DNA of 64,000 nucleotides from Gari tellinella. Taxonomy: Eukaryota > Mollusca > Bivalvia > Cardiida > Psammobiidae. The stretch lies in contig OV277858.1 in assembly GCA_922989275.2 (NCBI GenBank), positions 7,998,001 through 8,062,000 on the forward strand. Reading direction: 5' to 3'. How positions within the stretch are numbered: the stretch's first letter is position 1; every line of letters starts with the position of its first letter. This document shows positions 33,228 to 45,983 of the stretch, one piece after another. The notes under the pieces were generated by a model. That model was given only the letters and a program-made list of their open reading frames with translations. It did no database searches and was not told the DNA's origin. The translations under genes and the position numbers were made by a program.

Positions 33228-34974
33228 TTAACCCTAATCCGGACCTTGCACAAACTTCCATTTTGAGACTTTTTGGGTCCATTAGACCCCATTGTGCATT
33301 TGTGTTGTTTTTCTAAATCAAGATAGGGATTTGTGACATAACAGGTGTCGCATTATAAATTGATGTGCTAATGCTATTCGGTTATGATTAAACCGAAATG
33401 TTGCTTTCACTGTTACCATGGCAACTAGTGCCAAAAGTAACACAAATAACTGAGTTTTTTGCTGTAAAATCGAGTTTTATCTAATAGCTTTTGCAGAAAA
33501 TGCACTGATGGGAAAATGTGGACATATTTATGTCTAGATATACCCTTTGTGACATTAATTGTGTATCTTTTACTGAACTATGTGCATATTTCGAAGAAAA
33601 TGACAAAAATATGGTTGGGGTCCAGTGGACCCCAAATAATATTTATGCATATTAACATGGTTTACAATACAATTTTTAACCACGACTGATTTAAAAACCT
33701 TATTAGTGAACATATGTTACCAAAACAGCGTCCCAGCTGATCAATATCGTCAATTTGTTAAGCTTTGTTTCTGCTTCCAATTATTTTATGGCAATGGTTG
33801 TCCAAGTTATTTGACCTGTCACCGTGTTTGTCTTAGCTCCGAGTAGGATTCAAGACACTGACACTTAGACAATGGTATTTCAAATATTTGCGATAAAACT
33901 AAGTATGGTAAACACATGTAATGAAAGTAACACACACATAACTTCAAATGGTACAAAATATATGAGTTTTGAATATCAAGTGCTTAACGCCATGTGTTGA
34001 GTACGTTCTCATAACTATGTCTGCTTCACATCATCACATGTCTGATGAGCTGCATAATAGTGTTCTAGACGCCGTTACAGGTTTAACCACAGTCCGTTTG
34101 GGTCACTGGTCTACACCAGATTTTTGTATCACTGTAATGAACTATGCTTTGAGCTTTCCTGCGATTATCATCTATTACATTAAATTTCATTCATGAATGA
34201 AATAACAAGAAATTGTATCAAACATTAGGTTAAGCAACTGCTGAACAAGCGTTTGCTAAACATTCTAATTGGAACGTGTTTGTCTGTTGTATGCATTTCT
34301 TCCCCATGTAGCTGTATAATTGAATCTGATATACTGACAATGGCAATGAAGCATTGAAATAGACGCCTTAGAAACCGACTGACCAGGCTCGTTGGCCAAC
34401 GTTCAATTGGGTCAAGGCCAAAGGTCAATGTCACCATCCTAGGCCCATGACTGCTATGGAAACTTCCAGAAAGGACCAGCACAAAAAATAATACAGTACA
34501 CTTATTTGAATCTTGAAATGATTTGCATAATTTGAGGTCAGATAGAATTGTATTCGTTCCATACAGTATGAATCCCTTAGACTCGCGGTTCGCGCACCGG
34601 GGTTATCAAATCCAAGGGAAATAACCTAATCACATGATCATGAAAGATATATTTATATGTGCAATTGAGGAACAGTATTACCGGGGTTATCTAGTATTCA
34701 ATAAATGCCATATTGTAGTTGTAAAAACAAGGAACGGTTTTAAAATGACCTGAAATACATTTTACTAACCTTTAGAATTCTGGGGTCCAGCTGGACCCCA
34801 GCCGTGTTTTGAAAATAAAATCTATGCAAATTGACCTATATAGTACGTTTTTCACTAAAAGTGTCAAAAAGAGCCATAGGAACAATGTCTAAAAACGTCA
34901 TAAGCGTCATTTTTTTCTAGCAAAAATAAAGCCGTTGGGGACCAATGGACCCCAAAGGTCCGGATGAGGGTTAA
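33228..34974 (+). mobile_element. TTAA-end non-autonomous element, copy 3 (complete)
   Basis: Left end TTAACCCTAATCCGGACCTT and right end AAGGTCCGGATGAGGGTTAA are inverted with one mismatch, and both include TTAA. Length is about 1,750 bp. Palindromes at 33274-33290, 33615-33635, 34781-34800 and 34935-34955 all follow TGGGGTCCAxxTGGACCCCA. No frame above about 85 codons and no transposase were seen. piggyBac or Kolobok transposases insert at TTAA; which one mobilised it is unknown. Confidence 0.88.
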
Positions 34975-36929
34975 GCGATCACACAATGGTATACCAATAT
35001 GTAGTCGTGTATACAGCTCTCCGGTAATGCAGGATTAGGCTAATGCAGAAGGTTTCAATAGTTTTCTTTATCATTTTTACCCTGGTTTAAGCAGTCTAGC
35101 GAAAAGGTATGCACGTTTACCGGTAATTAATTTGTTTTCTTTGTACAATATTGACTGTATGTTTTATAGTTCTTGCTGGAGAATATTGTTTTCTTGCAAA
35201 ACAGTATTTGAAAAACCCACATCAACTTTTCAATTGCAAAAGCTTGTGTACACTCCACAAATAGTTGTAAACGACAATGCATGTTGTATCAATAACTTTA
35301 ATTTAATTTTAAACATTTTTTACAAGTTATAGACGATGAACATTTCAAATTCATTTTGCTATTTTATTTTAGAGAATCTATGAATGATTTTCAGTATGGT
35401 CATCAATTTTTCTTAAAATGTTAATAAGTGATTAATGAGACAAAATGGCAAATTAAATTAGTTTCTGCGAAATATACATTAATGCAATCCGCAAAAATCA
35501 AATGTTATACTTGTATTTGTATACAACAATGTAATAGGTATAAATGCATATTTAAATGTTGATATATTTATCAAATAGTTGTAATAGGTTTATACTCTTA
35601 CAAAAGAGGGGGGGGTAATTTTAAGGTGTTTAAGGTTTTTTTGAATTCGGTGCGCGTTGAAATTGGAACAGTTAAAGTGGAAAGAAGTTAAATTGAAATT
35701 GTTAATAAGATTATGTACAGTTGCTGTTGGTATCAAGGGAGGTAACTCCTATAAACTTAAAAACAAAGAGAAGTAATAAAAAAGAGTTCCGATTCAGTGT
35801 TAAATAGAATGCACTATGGTAGCTCACTCATATAAACATGTAGTTCATCAGTTATACTATACGATTTACTCATATAAAAGATATACAGTGCTTTTCCCCT
35901 GTAACAACCGCCCGACAAACGCTTACCTCCTTAACACAACACTTTCCACTGTTCCCAAGACAATTAAGTCTAAATATTTCACTACTGCAATATTGCATGC
36001 TTAAACTTGTTGTCTGTTGTTTTAGCTGACAATATAAACATAGTAAATAATGACAAGTGGCAAACAGTAATAATCCAGATCTCGTATTTCCATGTTTCAG
36101 ACCTTCCTATACTATGGATTGCAGAAGAACTCACACACAAAATTTGGTTTTCATTGATTAAGCGTCTGATCTTGTTACAATCTTTTTCAAATACCGAATC
36201 AATATGTGTGATAAAAAACTTGCTCTTGAAGTGGAAAGGATAGGGTAACTATATATTTCACCACTATAATGTTCGCACATATCTTTATTTGAATGTAAAT
36301 GAATTTTAATCGTCTATATGTTTTCGAGTTTATCATTTTAGCTTGGGGCGTTAACTCGCTTATCATGAAACATTTCACTTCATGAAACAAGCACGGGACT
36401 TTTCACAAACGATGTTTAAATATTACTTGTCAAAAAACACTCGTAAGCCACTTCAATTTCGCTTGTCAGATTCATGATTGCGGCCAATTTCAAAATGGTG
36501 TATTTTTCAATTTTCTTACATTGTGGCATAGTCATCAGTACAAAGATTGTCCATAATGAGATAGGACAATGACAAATATGTCCTAAACTATACTTAACAA
36601 AAAAAGAAACTTTACATTCTTTAAAGCCGGTTTAAGCGATGTTTTAATGACGTTTCGTGAAATATACACACATTTCATAACGGAGTAATTAATAAAGATC
36701 ATACAGAGCCACACTCTCGCTAAGTTGTACCGCGCACGACGTAGCACGCTTTCCACTTCCGGTATTTAGCACTGACGTTGAGTTGACATATTCTGCGGTG
36801 ATTTCAAGTTTATTTAATGCAACAGACACACGCAGGCTTAAGCAAAACTCCGAAAAAACAAAGTTGTAAACATTTGCGTTTCAAAACTGAGATGCCACAG
36901 CTTTATGAAAATCACAGAAAACAGATCAT
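34975..36929. other. No gene recognised
   Basis: AT-rich intron sequence with a G homopolymer near 35607. Open frames up to 78 codons show no recognisable motifs. Confidence 0.4.
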
Positions 36930-37470
36930 TTAGCATGCTTATGACGGACGTGTCAGTAACTGATGTTGTGCGTCATTTTGGACGCATACGGTAAACAATT
37001 CAAATGCTGACTACTTGTTACAGAGTTACGGGGTAAGTTCAGGATAGTCCGAGATCGTTGACGTCGCGTAGAGACGACAGCACTCTCACGTTAACGTACC
37101 GACGTAACCGTTTCATCTCAGAAACTTTTACTGCTCGGCGGTTTTGAATCACTGCCGAGACAATAAGAAATCGTCTGAAGCAATGTCACGGTTCTACCCG
37201 TACCCGTAGACCGTATACTTGGCAGATCTTAACTGCTCACACAAGGCCCAGAATAACGTCAACGTCATGCACTGGCATGCAGTATCACCAAATCTAAAAC
37301 CCATAGAGCATGTATGGGTTAAAATTGGTGACGGGTGCGGAACAATTACCAGATTGACACCAGCAACAATCTCAGACATGTTCGAATACGAAAATGGCAT
37401 GTCATCTCAGATGACGTCATTAGACGGTACATCAGAGACGGAATGTTACTTGCATTGTGCGTGACGGGGG
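36930..37470 (+). pseudogene. Tc1-like transposase remnant with internal deletion
   Basis: The plus strand reads TDVSVTDVVRHFGRIR (paired-type helix-turn-helix), VQDSPRS, RNRF and IRNRLKQCHGSTRTRRPY, which belong to the N-terminal DNA-binding half of Tc1-like transposases. It then passes directly to NVNVMHWHAVSPNLKPIEHV and a C-terminal IRRYIRDGM-like piece in another frame. The joined order skips the region with the first two catalytic aspartates; the final acidic residue (PIE) remains. Several stops and frame changes are present. Flanking terminal repeats were not found. Confidence 0.75.
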
Positions 37471-38561
37471 ACATGTACGCTACTGAAGTGATTTTATACA
37501 AAAGGTCACTTAAAATGAAACCGGAAAAAGAATTAAACACGTCTTGCGAACACGTTCACATCTCTGAGAATTTTGAAATCGACCCCTATGCATTTTGACG
37601 TTAAATTACGACGTGACGTTTGCATTTTTTTATCACCATTTTCGAGAACTTGTAGACATTGATCCACAGTTTTGAATTACAATGAGTTTATTGCAAAATT
37701 GTGTTTGTAGACAGAATTATACGCATCAGAATCCCATGTAAAGTTTCTATTTTTGCTGAGTATATATTGGTTAACTTTCAATAAATCTTAATATTTAAAA
37801 AAAATCAAAATGGCCGCTTTTTATGCTATTCTTATCGAAAATCTTTCTTTAAGATATATAGTTGGAAATCGAGGTTCGTCCATCATCCTTATTTGTTCAG
37901 CATTCATAAATTGATAATATTTTTTCAATAAACTAAAATATGTAAGTTTTGGCACAGTATTGATAGTAAGAGACATCTAAATAGGGAACGAAGATGCGTA
38001 TTTTTCGTTTTGTGTGACCTTTTCAAATTTTGTACTGTTACGTTAATATGCAGATTTTACACACACTTATATAATATATATATATATAAGTTATATGCAT
38101 AAAAATGCAAAAGTTTAATGACTTAATTGAATTAATGTTATTGTAATAGAGTGATTGTCAAAGCACAACCAGGGCAGACAGGTGACATCATTGCTAAATG
38201 TTCGTCGTTGCTATAATTGTAAGTCGACCGTTCAGTTCTCCTAGATTCTATCTAGCGAGCCTCAATTAATGAATCTTATAAAATTCACACGTTAGAAAGC
38301 CGTACCTGAATAGACAGGTTTTTTTGCCAATGCGGGATAGTCGAGCCAAAAGTAACTGCGCTTAAGTTACCTAGTAGGTTTACAGATCGCACTGGAATTC
38401 AATGAAACTGAATGAACGATCGGACAGGGTGTAGGCATTTGTTCCGAACTGTGTTGTATCCCAAACAAGAATGTGCTTTTAAAACTTACAATTGGTTAGT
38501 TGGTAAAAGGGTAGCCCCTCGAATTAACCACATATCATAGAACACTCATGGAAGATACAAT
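37471..38561. other. No gene recognised
   Basis: Contains a short AAAATGGCCGC block near 37809 and a TA run near 38076. Nothing else was supported. Confidence 0.4.
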
Positions 38562-39912
38562 TCAAGCAGTACCAGTAAACACCAAACAGATTTGGAAAAG
38601 TGCTGCATATGACAAAAGCAAAAAAGAAAGAAAACTTAACATCTCCATTACCTGTTCGAAAAGGTCAGGATGGATACTCAATGTTGATAACATAAGTTCA
38701 AACAGTTCCCGAAGATAATCTACCTGAACGAATTTATCTCCTATTAAGCACAAATCAGCACATGTATTAAGTATGTGCCGAAATGTATAAGGTGCAAAAC
38801 AAAATAAACAGTCAGGTTGAACGTCGAGTTTAATAAAGTAAGAGTGTGTTATAAAAGAGTGACCAATTCGGAGCCTTGCAAGTACTACTTCATTCCGACG
38901 AACTGGTCTGCATGAGTTAAATGATTCACCTAATGCAGGTTGAAAAACATGGAGTTTTTTGTAAGTTTCTTCATTCCAAGACTCCTGCCATTTTTCAAAA
39001 ATATAACTAGTAATTTGGGGTTTGAAAATAGAGAAGGGCAGTTTCATTTCAGATTCAGGCAATGCCAAGCCAGCCTTTGCTGCAATGGCTGCCCTCTCAT
39101 TGCCATGAGTTCCACAATGACTAGGTATCCAACAAAAATTTACATCTTTAGAATTTGACAGTTCATGATATCTTAAATCGAACATAAGAGCAGTTTTGGT
39201 AGAACATTTACTTAATGACTGTAGAATAGAATGATAATCCTTAAAGTTTTTATGTTTATTTTATAAATCTTCAGAAATATAATCAGAAGCCAAGTTAATA
39301 GCCTTGATCTCCACTGAAAATATGGAGGCATGGTCAGGTAGCCGAAAGTTTGTAACTGTACTGTCAGCCACAAATGCAGCTGCAACCTTCTCATCATCTT
39401 TTGAACCATCGGTAAAAACTTGTATATAAATTTCAAATCTCTAAAGGATTTCATTTAGAACAAGAGAGCTTGTTTCAAGTATGTTTATGATAAGTTAGAT
39501 GAAAAATAACTTCGGGTGGTTTGATGGATCAAGGTGGTATAGATTCGACTTTAGTCTGTCCGACCAAAAACAAATCCATGTCAATACTTTCAAGAGTTTT
39601 TCATACGTATTTCAAGGATGGAAAAAACTTTTCTTTATATATAAATATACGTTTATATTTAGGTTTAAAACATTATTGTATGTTGACTTTGAACGAGTTG
39701 AAGCCTTCTTTGAAGTAAACTGTATGGATAGCTTTTGACGACAAGAGTACAGAGAAGACTCATTGGCCCCAACATATAAAGTTTTAGCAGGGGATGTCCT
39801 AATATAAAGGCACCCAATGCCGATCGTAAACCCTGGTGGTGTATTGAATCAAGCATCTGCAAGTATGATGTTCTAGTGCAGCAGATAATAAATAAATAAC
39901 AGAAGAATCTTT
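38562..39912 (-). pseudogene. RNase H-bearing LINE (I-group type), 3' half
   Basis: The minus strand from about 39890 reads RTSYLQMLDSIHHQGLRSAL then GAF (RT thumb), then FTDGSKDDEKVAAAFVAD (RNase H strand 1 with catalytic Asp), SIFSVEIKAINLA (catalytic Glu) and VNFCWIPSHCGTHGNERA, the IPSH.G..GNE.A motif of RNase H. After it come RRNEVVLARLRIGHSFITHS and CLFCFAPYTFRHILNTC, a CCHC-type C-terminal knuckle. This layout fits I-group LINEs. Frameshifts are frequent. It is the downstream half of the piece at 44191-44992. Confidence 0.82.
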
Positions 39913-42900
39913 CACTGGCGGAAACAAGCACCAAAATTGGCACACAAACTCCTTGGGGATTGCTTTTTTGAAAAACCCGCTGGCCACTTAAAAATCAAAA
40001 ATGGCCGCCATTTTCCAAGATGGCCGCCAAGGCATATACATAAACATTGATTTTCGCCCTAAATATGTTTAAACTTGTCTATTTCAATAGTCTATGTGTC
40101 AAATAACGCGTTTTGACTATGTAGAATTCAATTTGGATCCATGAAAATTGCTCTATTGCTTCTTTTTACCCTTAAGTCACTTAAAGATTCAAGATGGCCG
40201 CCATTTTTAAGGTGCCCTGCAATAGAAAAACTAGGTTTTGCAATATATTTGCAAATACTTGTCCTATATCAATGACCTTTGTTTGGAGTTATATATTCAA
40301 GTTTAAAGCAACCGAGTGCCTCAACGGCTTCCATATACCGTTAAGTACTTGAAACTTCAAGATGGCAGCCATTTTGTCAAGATGGCCTTCACAGATATAT
40401 ATGCATTTCGAAATAAAATGCCAAATATCATCCAATATCAACAACTTTGTGTCAAATATACTTTTGTAAAATTTAAGACTGGAACAATGAATGTGCTCAA
40501 TGGTTACCTTGTACCAGGTAGCCACTTAAAATCAAAATGGCGGCCAATTTTCAAGATGGTCGCCCAAGAAATATTGCATTTCTTAATAAAATTGCATATA
40601 TTTGTCATACTTCAATGATCTCTGTGTCTAATTGTACGTTTCGGACTACGTAAAAATTAAATTTTGAACATTGTGATTACTCATTTGCGTCCCTGTACCC
40701 GTAAGCTACATAGCGTTCAAGAAGGGAGTTATGTTCAAGTTGGCCAACATGACATCAACAGAAATATTGTACTTCGCCATACAATTGCAAAGACTAACTG
40801 TATGTGTGTCAAAATAAATTGAATATAGTTTGACAATGTAGAATTCAAATCGGAATTATAGAATTGCTCAATTGCTTCCTTGCTTCCGTTAGCCACTTAA
40901 AACATCCTGATGACCGGCTTTTTTCAAGATGGTCGCCATGGTATATACCTAATTATTGTATTTCGCAATAAAGTTGCAAAGACTTGTTCTTATTCAATGC
41001 TTGTTGTGTCAAATAATAGCTTTTGACTACATTGTATGTATAAATAAAATGTGGAACTATGAAATTACTCAATGACTTCCGTGTACCTGTGAGTTATTTA
41101 CAGTTCAAGATGGCCGTCAACTGTCAAAATGACTGTCACAACAATATTTAATTTCTCAATGAAAAACTTAAAGACCTGTCCTATTTCGTTGATTTAGTTT
41201 CAAAGAATACCCTTAAGACTATTGATTATTAAATTAAAAACATTGGAATTCATGATGGCATCCAAACATTGTGGTGTATTTGCTCTAATCGTATATATCA
41301 TGCCACTGTTGGCTATACGTGCTGGTCAGCAGCAATGGCTGTTACCCGGCCTCCATCTAATGCTTGACTTTGACAAAAGTGTGTGTTTGATATCAGAGCA
41401 GAGGAAAAGTTGATGTAATGCTGACCTCAAGTGGCTTTTCTCTCTTATGTAAGGCATAGTGGGTAGACCGTGTCATAGCGACAGGTCCATATGTCACTAG
41501 GATAGTATACAGCCTTTCATAATCATATGGCAGAAATGATTTCAGGTGTCTGTGTGTTTCAAACAATTTTGAGGAGGAAATAATTCTCCTGTGAAGAAAG
41601 ACGGTCTCCCATTGGTAAAGGTTTTGAAAATTAATGGACCGTCTTCAGTTCAACCTCCACAAACTTTAGCTATTGTTTTAAGGGTGCTGGAAAATAGAAA
41701 TGCTGATTTCATGGAAAGACGTGGTTGCCGTGTTTACATTGGGCTTGTAGTCTATGATGTCATATGATGGTCATACTAACATTTGGGAACATGGGAACAT
41801 TTATTTAGTCTTGCTATTGGGGTTTATCGTCATATTTTTTGGCACATATGAAACATGTTTGACCTTTGCGTCAGGTTCTAAGCCGCTTGGTATGGTATTC
41901 TAATGGCTGAGCGCTCTGTTCTTCAATTTCTGTCCGTTTCCTGCTCTGTGTTCGTGATAATAACTGACAGTATTGGTGATGCTGTGCCTCTTACTTTCTA
42001 AAAGTTTCTTTGACACCATTACCATAATTAATTCAGGCTGGATCCCAAACAATATGAATCTAATTACTGCGAGAATGAAGGGAATGTTAATTGCAATCAT
42101 AATGTAGACATCATGCATGTTGTTATGTATTTAGCAATTTGAGCTTTTTTGATTTTCTTCTTCTGGTAAGACAGACATTTGGATCGTCCCGGATCTATAT
42201 ATATTTGCCATCTTTGTGATGATCATGTATCTGCATTCAGTGAATCAATGCCAGCGGTTATGCCTTTACAACATATATCATTTAGTTAATGAGTGAGTGA
42301 GTTAGATGGTTTGGCACTTAAACACTGAATATATTATATATTCAAAAGTAATTAACCGTGGCTCGGGTTTTTTAGCTCTGGCACACCCTATCAATTCAGG
42401 CACGACATTTAATTACAGGCTATGTAAAGCTATATCCAATTAAATTAGTTAACTGATGCAGGGCTTAATAGATCGCATTTAAGATACCTACAAAACATGT
42501 CAGTTAGTACTGAACTCCATGCAGTAAGGAGTAATGTCAGGGTTCGAAATTTGGATTCCATACAGTCAAAAGCGTACTTTTTGACACACATAGCATTGCA
42601 TAGGACAGGTATTTGTCGTTTTGTTCCGCAAGTTCTGAAGGCCTTTCATAAAAGATGCCAAATAGTGATTTTTACGAGGCTTAAAAGTACAAGAACACAT
42701 ATGACTAAGTCCATGGTTCAAAATTGAAGTATAATTAGACACAAATGTAGTTGAAATAGGACAAGTATTTGTGAATTTATTGAGAAATGCATTATTCCTG
42801 TGGCGGCCATCTTGCCTTTTAATAGGTTACCGAGTACAAGGATAAAATTAAGCAATTATATAGTTCCAAATTTGTATTGTACAGAGTAAATGAAATATTT

Positions 42901-44190
42901 TACATAAAGACCAAAGACAGACGACAAGTATTGACCATTCTATTTCAAAAATGGTATATTTCTGTTATAGTAATCTTTAACAATGGCGTCTCTTTCCTTT
43001 TTAAATGGTTAATTGGTACAAGGAAGCCACAGAGTCATTGCATGGTTCTAAATTGGAATGTTACAGTCCAAAAAGCATTATTTGACTCAAAGACTAATGA
43101 TACAGGAGAGGTATTTGCGATTGTATGGCAAAATGCAATATTTCTACGGTGACCATCATGAAAATGGCAGTCATCATAAATGTCAAAGTGGCTAACGGTT
43201 GCAGGGAAGCAATTGAGCAATTCCATAATTCCGAATTGAATTCTACATAATCAAATAATATTTAATTTATTTGACCCACAAACCATTGAAATAGATCAAG
43301 TATTTGCAATTTTATTGCGAAGTGCAATATTTCTGTGTATTCCATTGTGGCAAACTTGAACATGACTACCTTCTTGAACGTTATGTAGCTTACGGGAACA
43401 AGGACGCAAATGAGTAATCACAATGTTCAAAATTTGATTTCTTTGTAGTCGGAAAAGTACAATTAGACATAGAGATAATTGATGTATGACAAATATATGC
43501 AATTGTATTGGAAAATTCTATATTTATGTGGCGGCAATCTTAAAAAACGGCAGCCATCTTGATTTTAATTGGCTATCTGGTACAAGGAAGCTATTTAGCA
43601 AATTCATGGTTCCAATCTTGAGTTTTACAAAGGTTTTTTTTACACAAAATTATTGATATTGGATAAGTATTTGGCGTTTGATACCGAAATGCATATATAT
43701 CTGTAATGGCCATCTTAACAAAATGGCTGCCATCTTGAAGTTTCAAGTAGTTAAGGAAGCCGTTGAGTCACTCGGTTGATTTAAACTTGAATTGAACATG
43801 GTCAAAAATTTAATCACAAACAAAGATCATTGATATAGGACAAGGGTATTTGCAAATATATTACAAAACCTAGTATTTCTATGCAGGGCATCTTAAAAAT
43901 GGCGGCCATCTTCAATCTTTAAGTGACTTGAGGGTAAAATTAAGCCATAGAGCTATTTCATGTTCCCAAATTGATTTCTACATAGCCAAACAAACGCATT
44001 TTTTGACACATAACCCATTTGAAATACACAAGGTTTTGCATATTTAGGGCAAAAATTAGTATTTCTGTATATGCCTTGGCGGCCATCTTGGAAAATGGCG
44101 GCCATTTAGGATTTTCAAGTGGCCAGCGGGTTTTTTCAAAAGAGCAACCCCAAAGGAGTATGTGTGCCAATTTTGTGCTTGTTTCCGGAA
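39913..44190. mobile_element. 4.3 kb fold-back element with arms made of ~180 bp tandem units, inserted in the LINE
   Basis: Left end TTTCACTGGCGGAAACAAGC and reverse complement of right end TTTCACTTCCGGAAACAAGC begin inverted arms followed over about 1.3-1.4 kb (39913-41220 and 42780-44190). The left arm has seven units with a CAAGATGGCCGCCATTTT-like box near 39984, 40173, 40341, 40519, 40699, 40888 and 41090; the right arm has about eight in the opposite orientation. The 1.5 kb centre lacks a recognisable protein. It separates two halves of one LINE reading frame. Target duplication could not be settled by eye. Confidence 0.82.
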
Positions 44191-44992
44191 GTGAAATCTG
44201 CCCCGTATTCTTGCAGAGCACAATACAACCGTAATTAGGTTTATATCTCACTGAACTTCTGTGCATTATGAGCATTACATTGCGATCTGCACCCCAGTCG
44301 GTATGTGCAAGAACGCGAAGCAATTGTAATGTTTGTAGGCATTTTGCCTTTAAATATTTAATATGAAAAATAAAGGAAAGTTTATTGTCAAATATGACAC
44401 CGTGAAATTTCGCCTGATCTACGACAGGAAGGGTGTTACCATCCAGGCGCAATTCGGGATCAGGGTGAAGATTTCTTAGTTGACAGAAATGCACACAATT
44501 TGTTTTTGGTGTTGTAAATTTCAAGCCATTCTCAGTAGCCCATTTTTGGACTTTATTAATGGTCTGTTGAAGATGACGTTCAACAGTAATGATGGTTTTA
44601 GAACGGTAACAATCAAAACGTTATCAACATACAATTAGCAATCTGTGCCAATAAGCTTAACAATGTTATTAATTTTAACATTAAAAAGGGTTACTGACAA
44701 AATACTTTCCTGTGGAACACCCATTTGCTGGTTTTGTATATCGGAAATAGTAGTTCCAACGCGGACTTAAAAAGTCCCTATTATTTATAAAGTGTTCAAA
44801 TAGAATTGGAAGTCGGCCTTTAAGGTATTTCATAATACCATACTTCCATGTTGTATCGTAAGCCTTCTCAAGAGCAAAGAAGACAGCAACTAAGTGCTCC
44901 TTCTTGACAAAAGCCTCACGAATGAGTGTCTCCAACGTAACTAGATGGTAATTTGTACTTCTTTGGCTCCAGCATGCACTATCAATACTCAT
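44191..44992 (-). pseudogene. RNase H-bearing LINE (I-group type), RT portion upstream of the fold-back insertion
   Basis: The minus strand reads HLVTLETLIREAFVKKEHLV and VFFALEKAYDTTWKYGIM (the RT block normally FDLEKAYD, here ALEKAYD), then a Q.GCSTG block. A YADD-equivalent appears only in degraded form near 44620. Then come KFTTPKTNCVHFCQLRNLHP, LRLDGNTLPVVDQAKF, GVIFDNKLSFIFHIKYLKAK and RYKPNYGCIV. The coding sense stops at the fold-back element and resumes at 39900. The endonuclease half is absent. Confidence 0.8.
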
Positions 44993-45983
44993 AGTATTGT
45001 TATTTGATTACCACAGCTACTGGTTGTGTTAATCCGGTCCTTACTTTAGATATAACAGGGTACTGGCATCACCGTGTCTTAGGGGTGAACACCATATTAA
45101 TTTATAAATGTTAAGTGGTAGCCAACAGGTAGTTCCACACACACAAACTTCTATTGATAATTCTTTATATTTGTGAAGCTAAAGTTGAGTTTTAAGAGAG
45201 ATTTGCTTAACTTTACAATCCCGACACTGCTAAAACTGTTAAATATGTTTAAATAGCTATATTTCTAGAAGTGTTTCTGAGCATTTATACACATGTTCTC
45301 TGTTATCATATATCATAATACACCATTTAAACTTTAAAATAGATTAAATGAGTGTAAGAACAGTTGCCTATGTTTACACTTATATAATGTGACATATCTA
45401 TAGGTAGAAATCCATAAAAAACATGATAATTGTATGCAAAAAAAATATTCAAATGACATACAATGGCGGTCATTTTGAACTTTGGGCGCCATTTTAGATA
45501 CAGTACATAATATTGATTTTTCATACACAATAACATGCAAGTTTTCTTTTGAATTGAAACAATAGGTAAAACATTATTCTTAATGACCGGTATTTAACTT
45601 CTGGAACATATGTATGGCGGCCATTTTAAAAAATGGCCGCCATTTTTAACGCCCACCTGTTTAGCGATGGCTAAAGGCTTCTATTGTAAGAATGTATACC
45701 TGCCAAGTAGCTTGCTTGCTTCATGAGGTGAACTATTGTTTCACTTAATCCCTGGGCTATTTTGGATGTGGGAAATCGCGAATCCCAAAGTATAAGGCTG
45801 GTGGTCCTTAACGAGATGGAGACAATGTTGGTCGATATCGGTACTCATAGAAAGGTAATCGCTAACTGATTCGGAACGGATAGACACTGGGAAAGTTAAC
45901 CGCTCTCCGTAAAGTCCATATCGACTTTGGAACGATCTCATTAGGTGTTCTCAACCTTCAAATATTTAAAGCGATACACTTAC
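44993..45983. other. Host intron sequence with short GGCCGCCATTTT palindromes
   Basis: ATGGCGGTCATTTTG and GGCGCCATTTTAG occur near 45463-45497. At about 45614-45643 ATGGCGGCCATTTTAA is followed directly by its reverse complement. A 66-codon open frame at 45941-45741 (minus) is not recognised. Confidence 0.5.

Noticed and set aside
45741..45941. 66-codon minus-strand frame just downstream of exon 4
   Set aside because: It looks protein-like but is out of frame with exon 4 and matches no motif I know; not enough support to call a gene.
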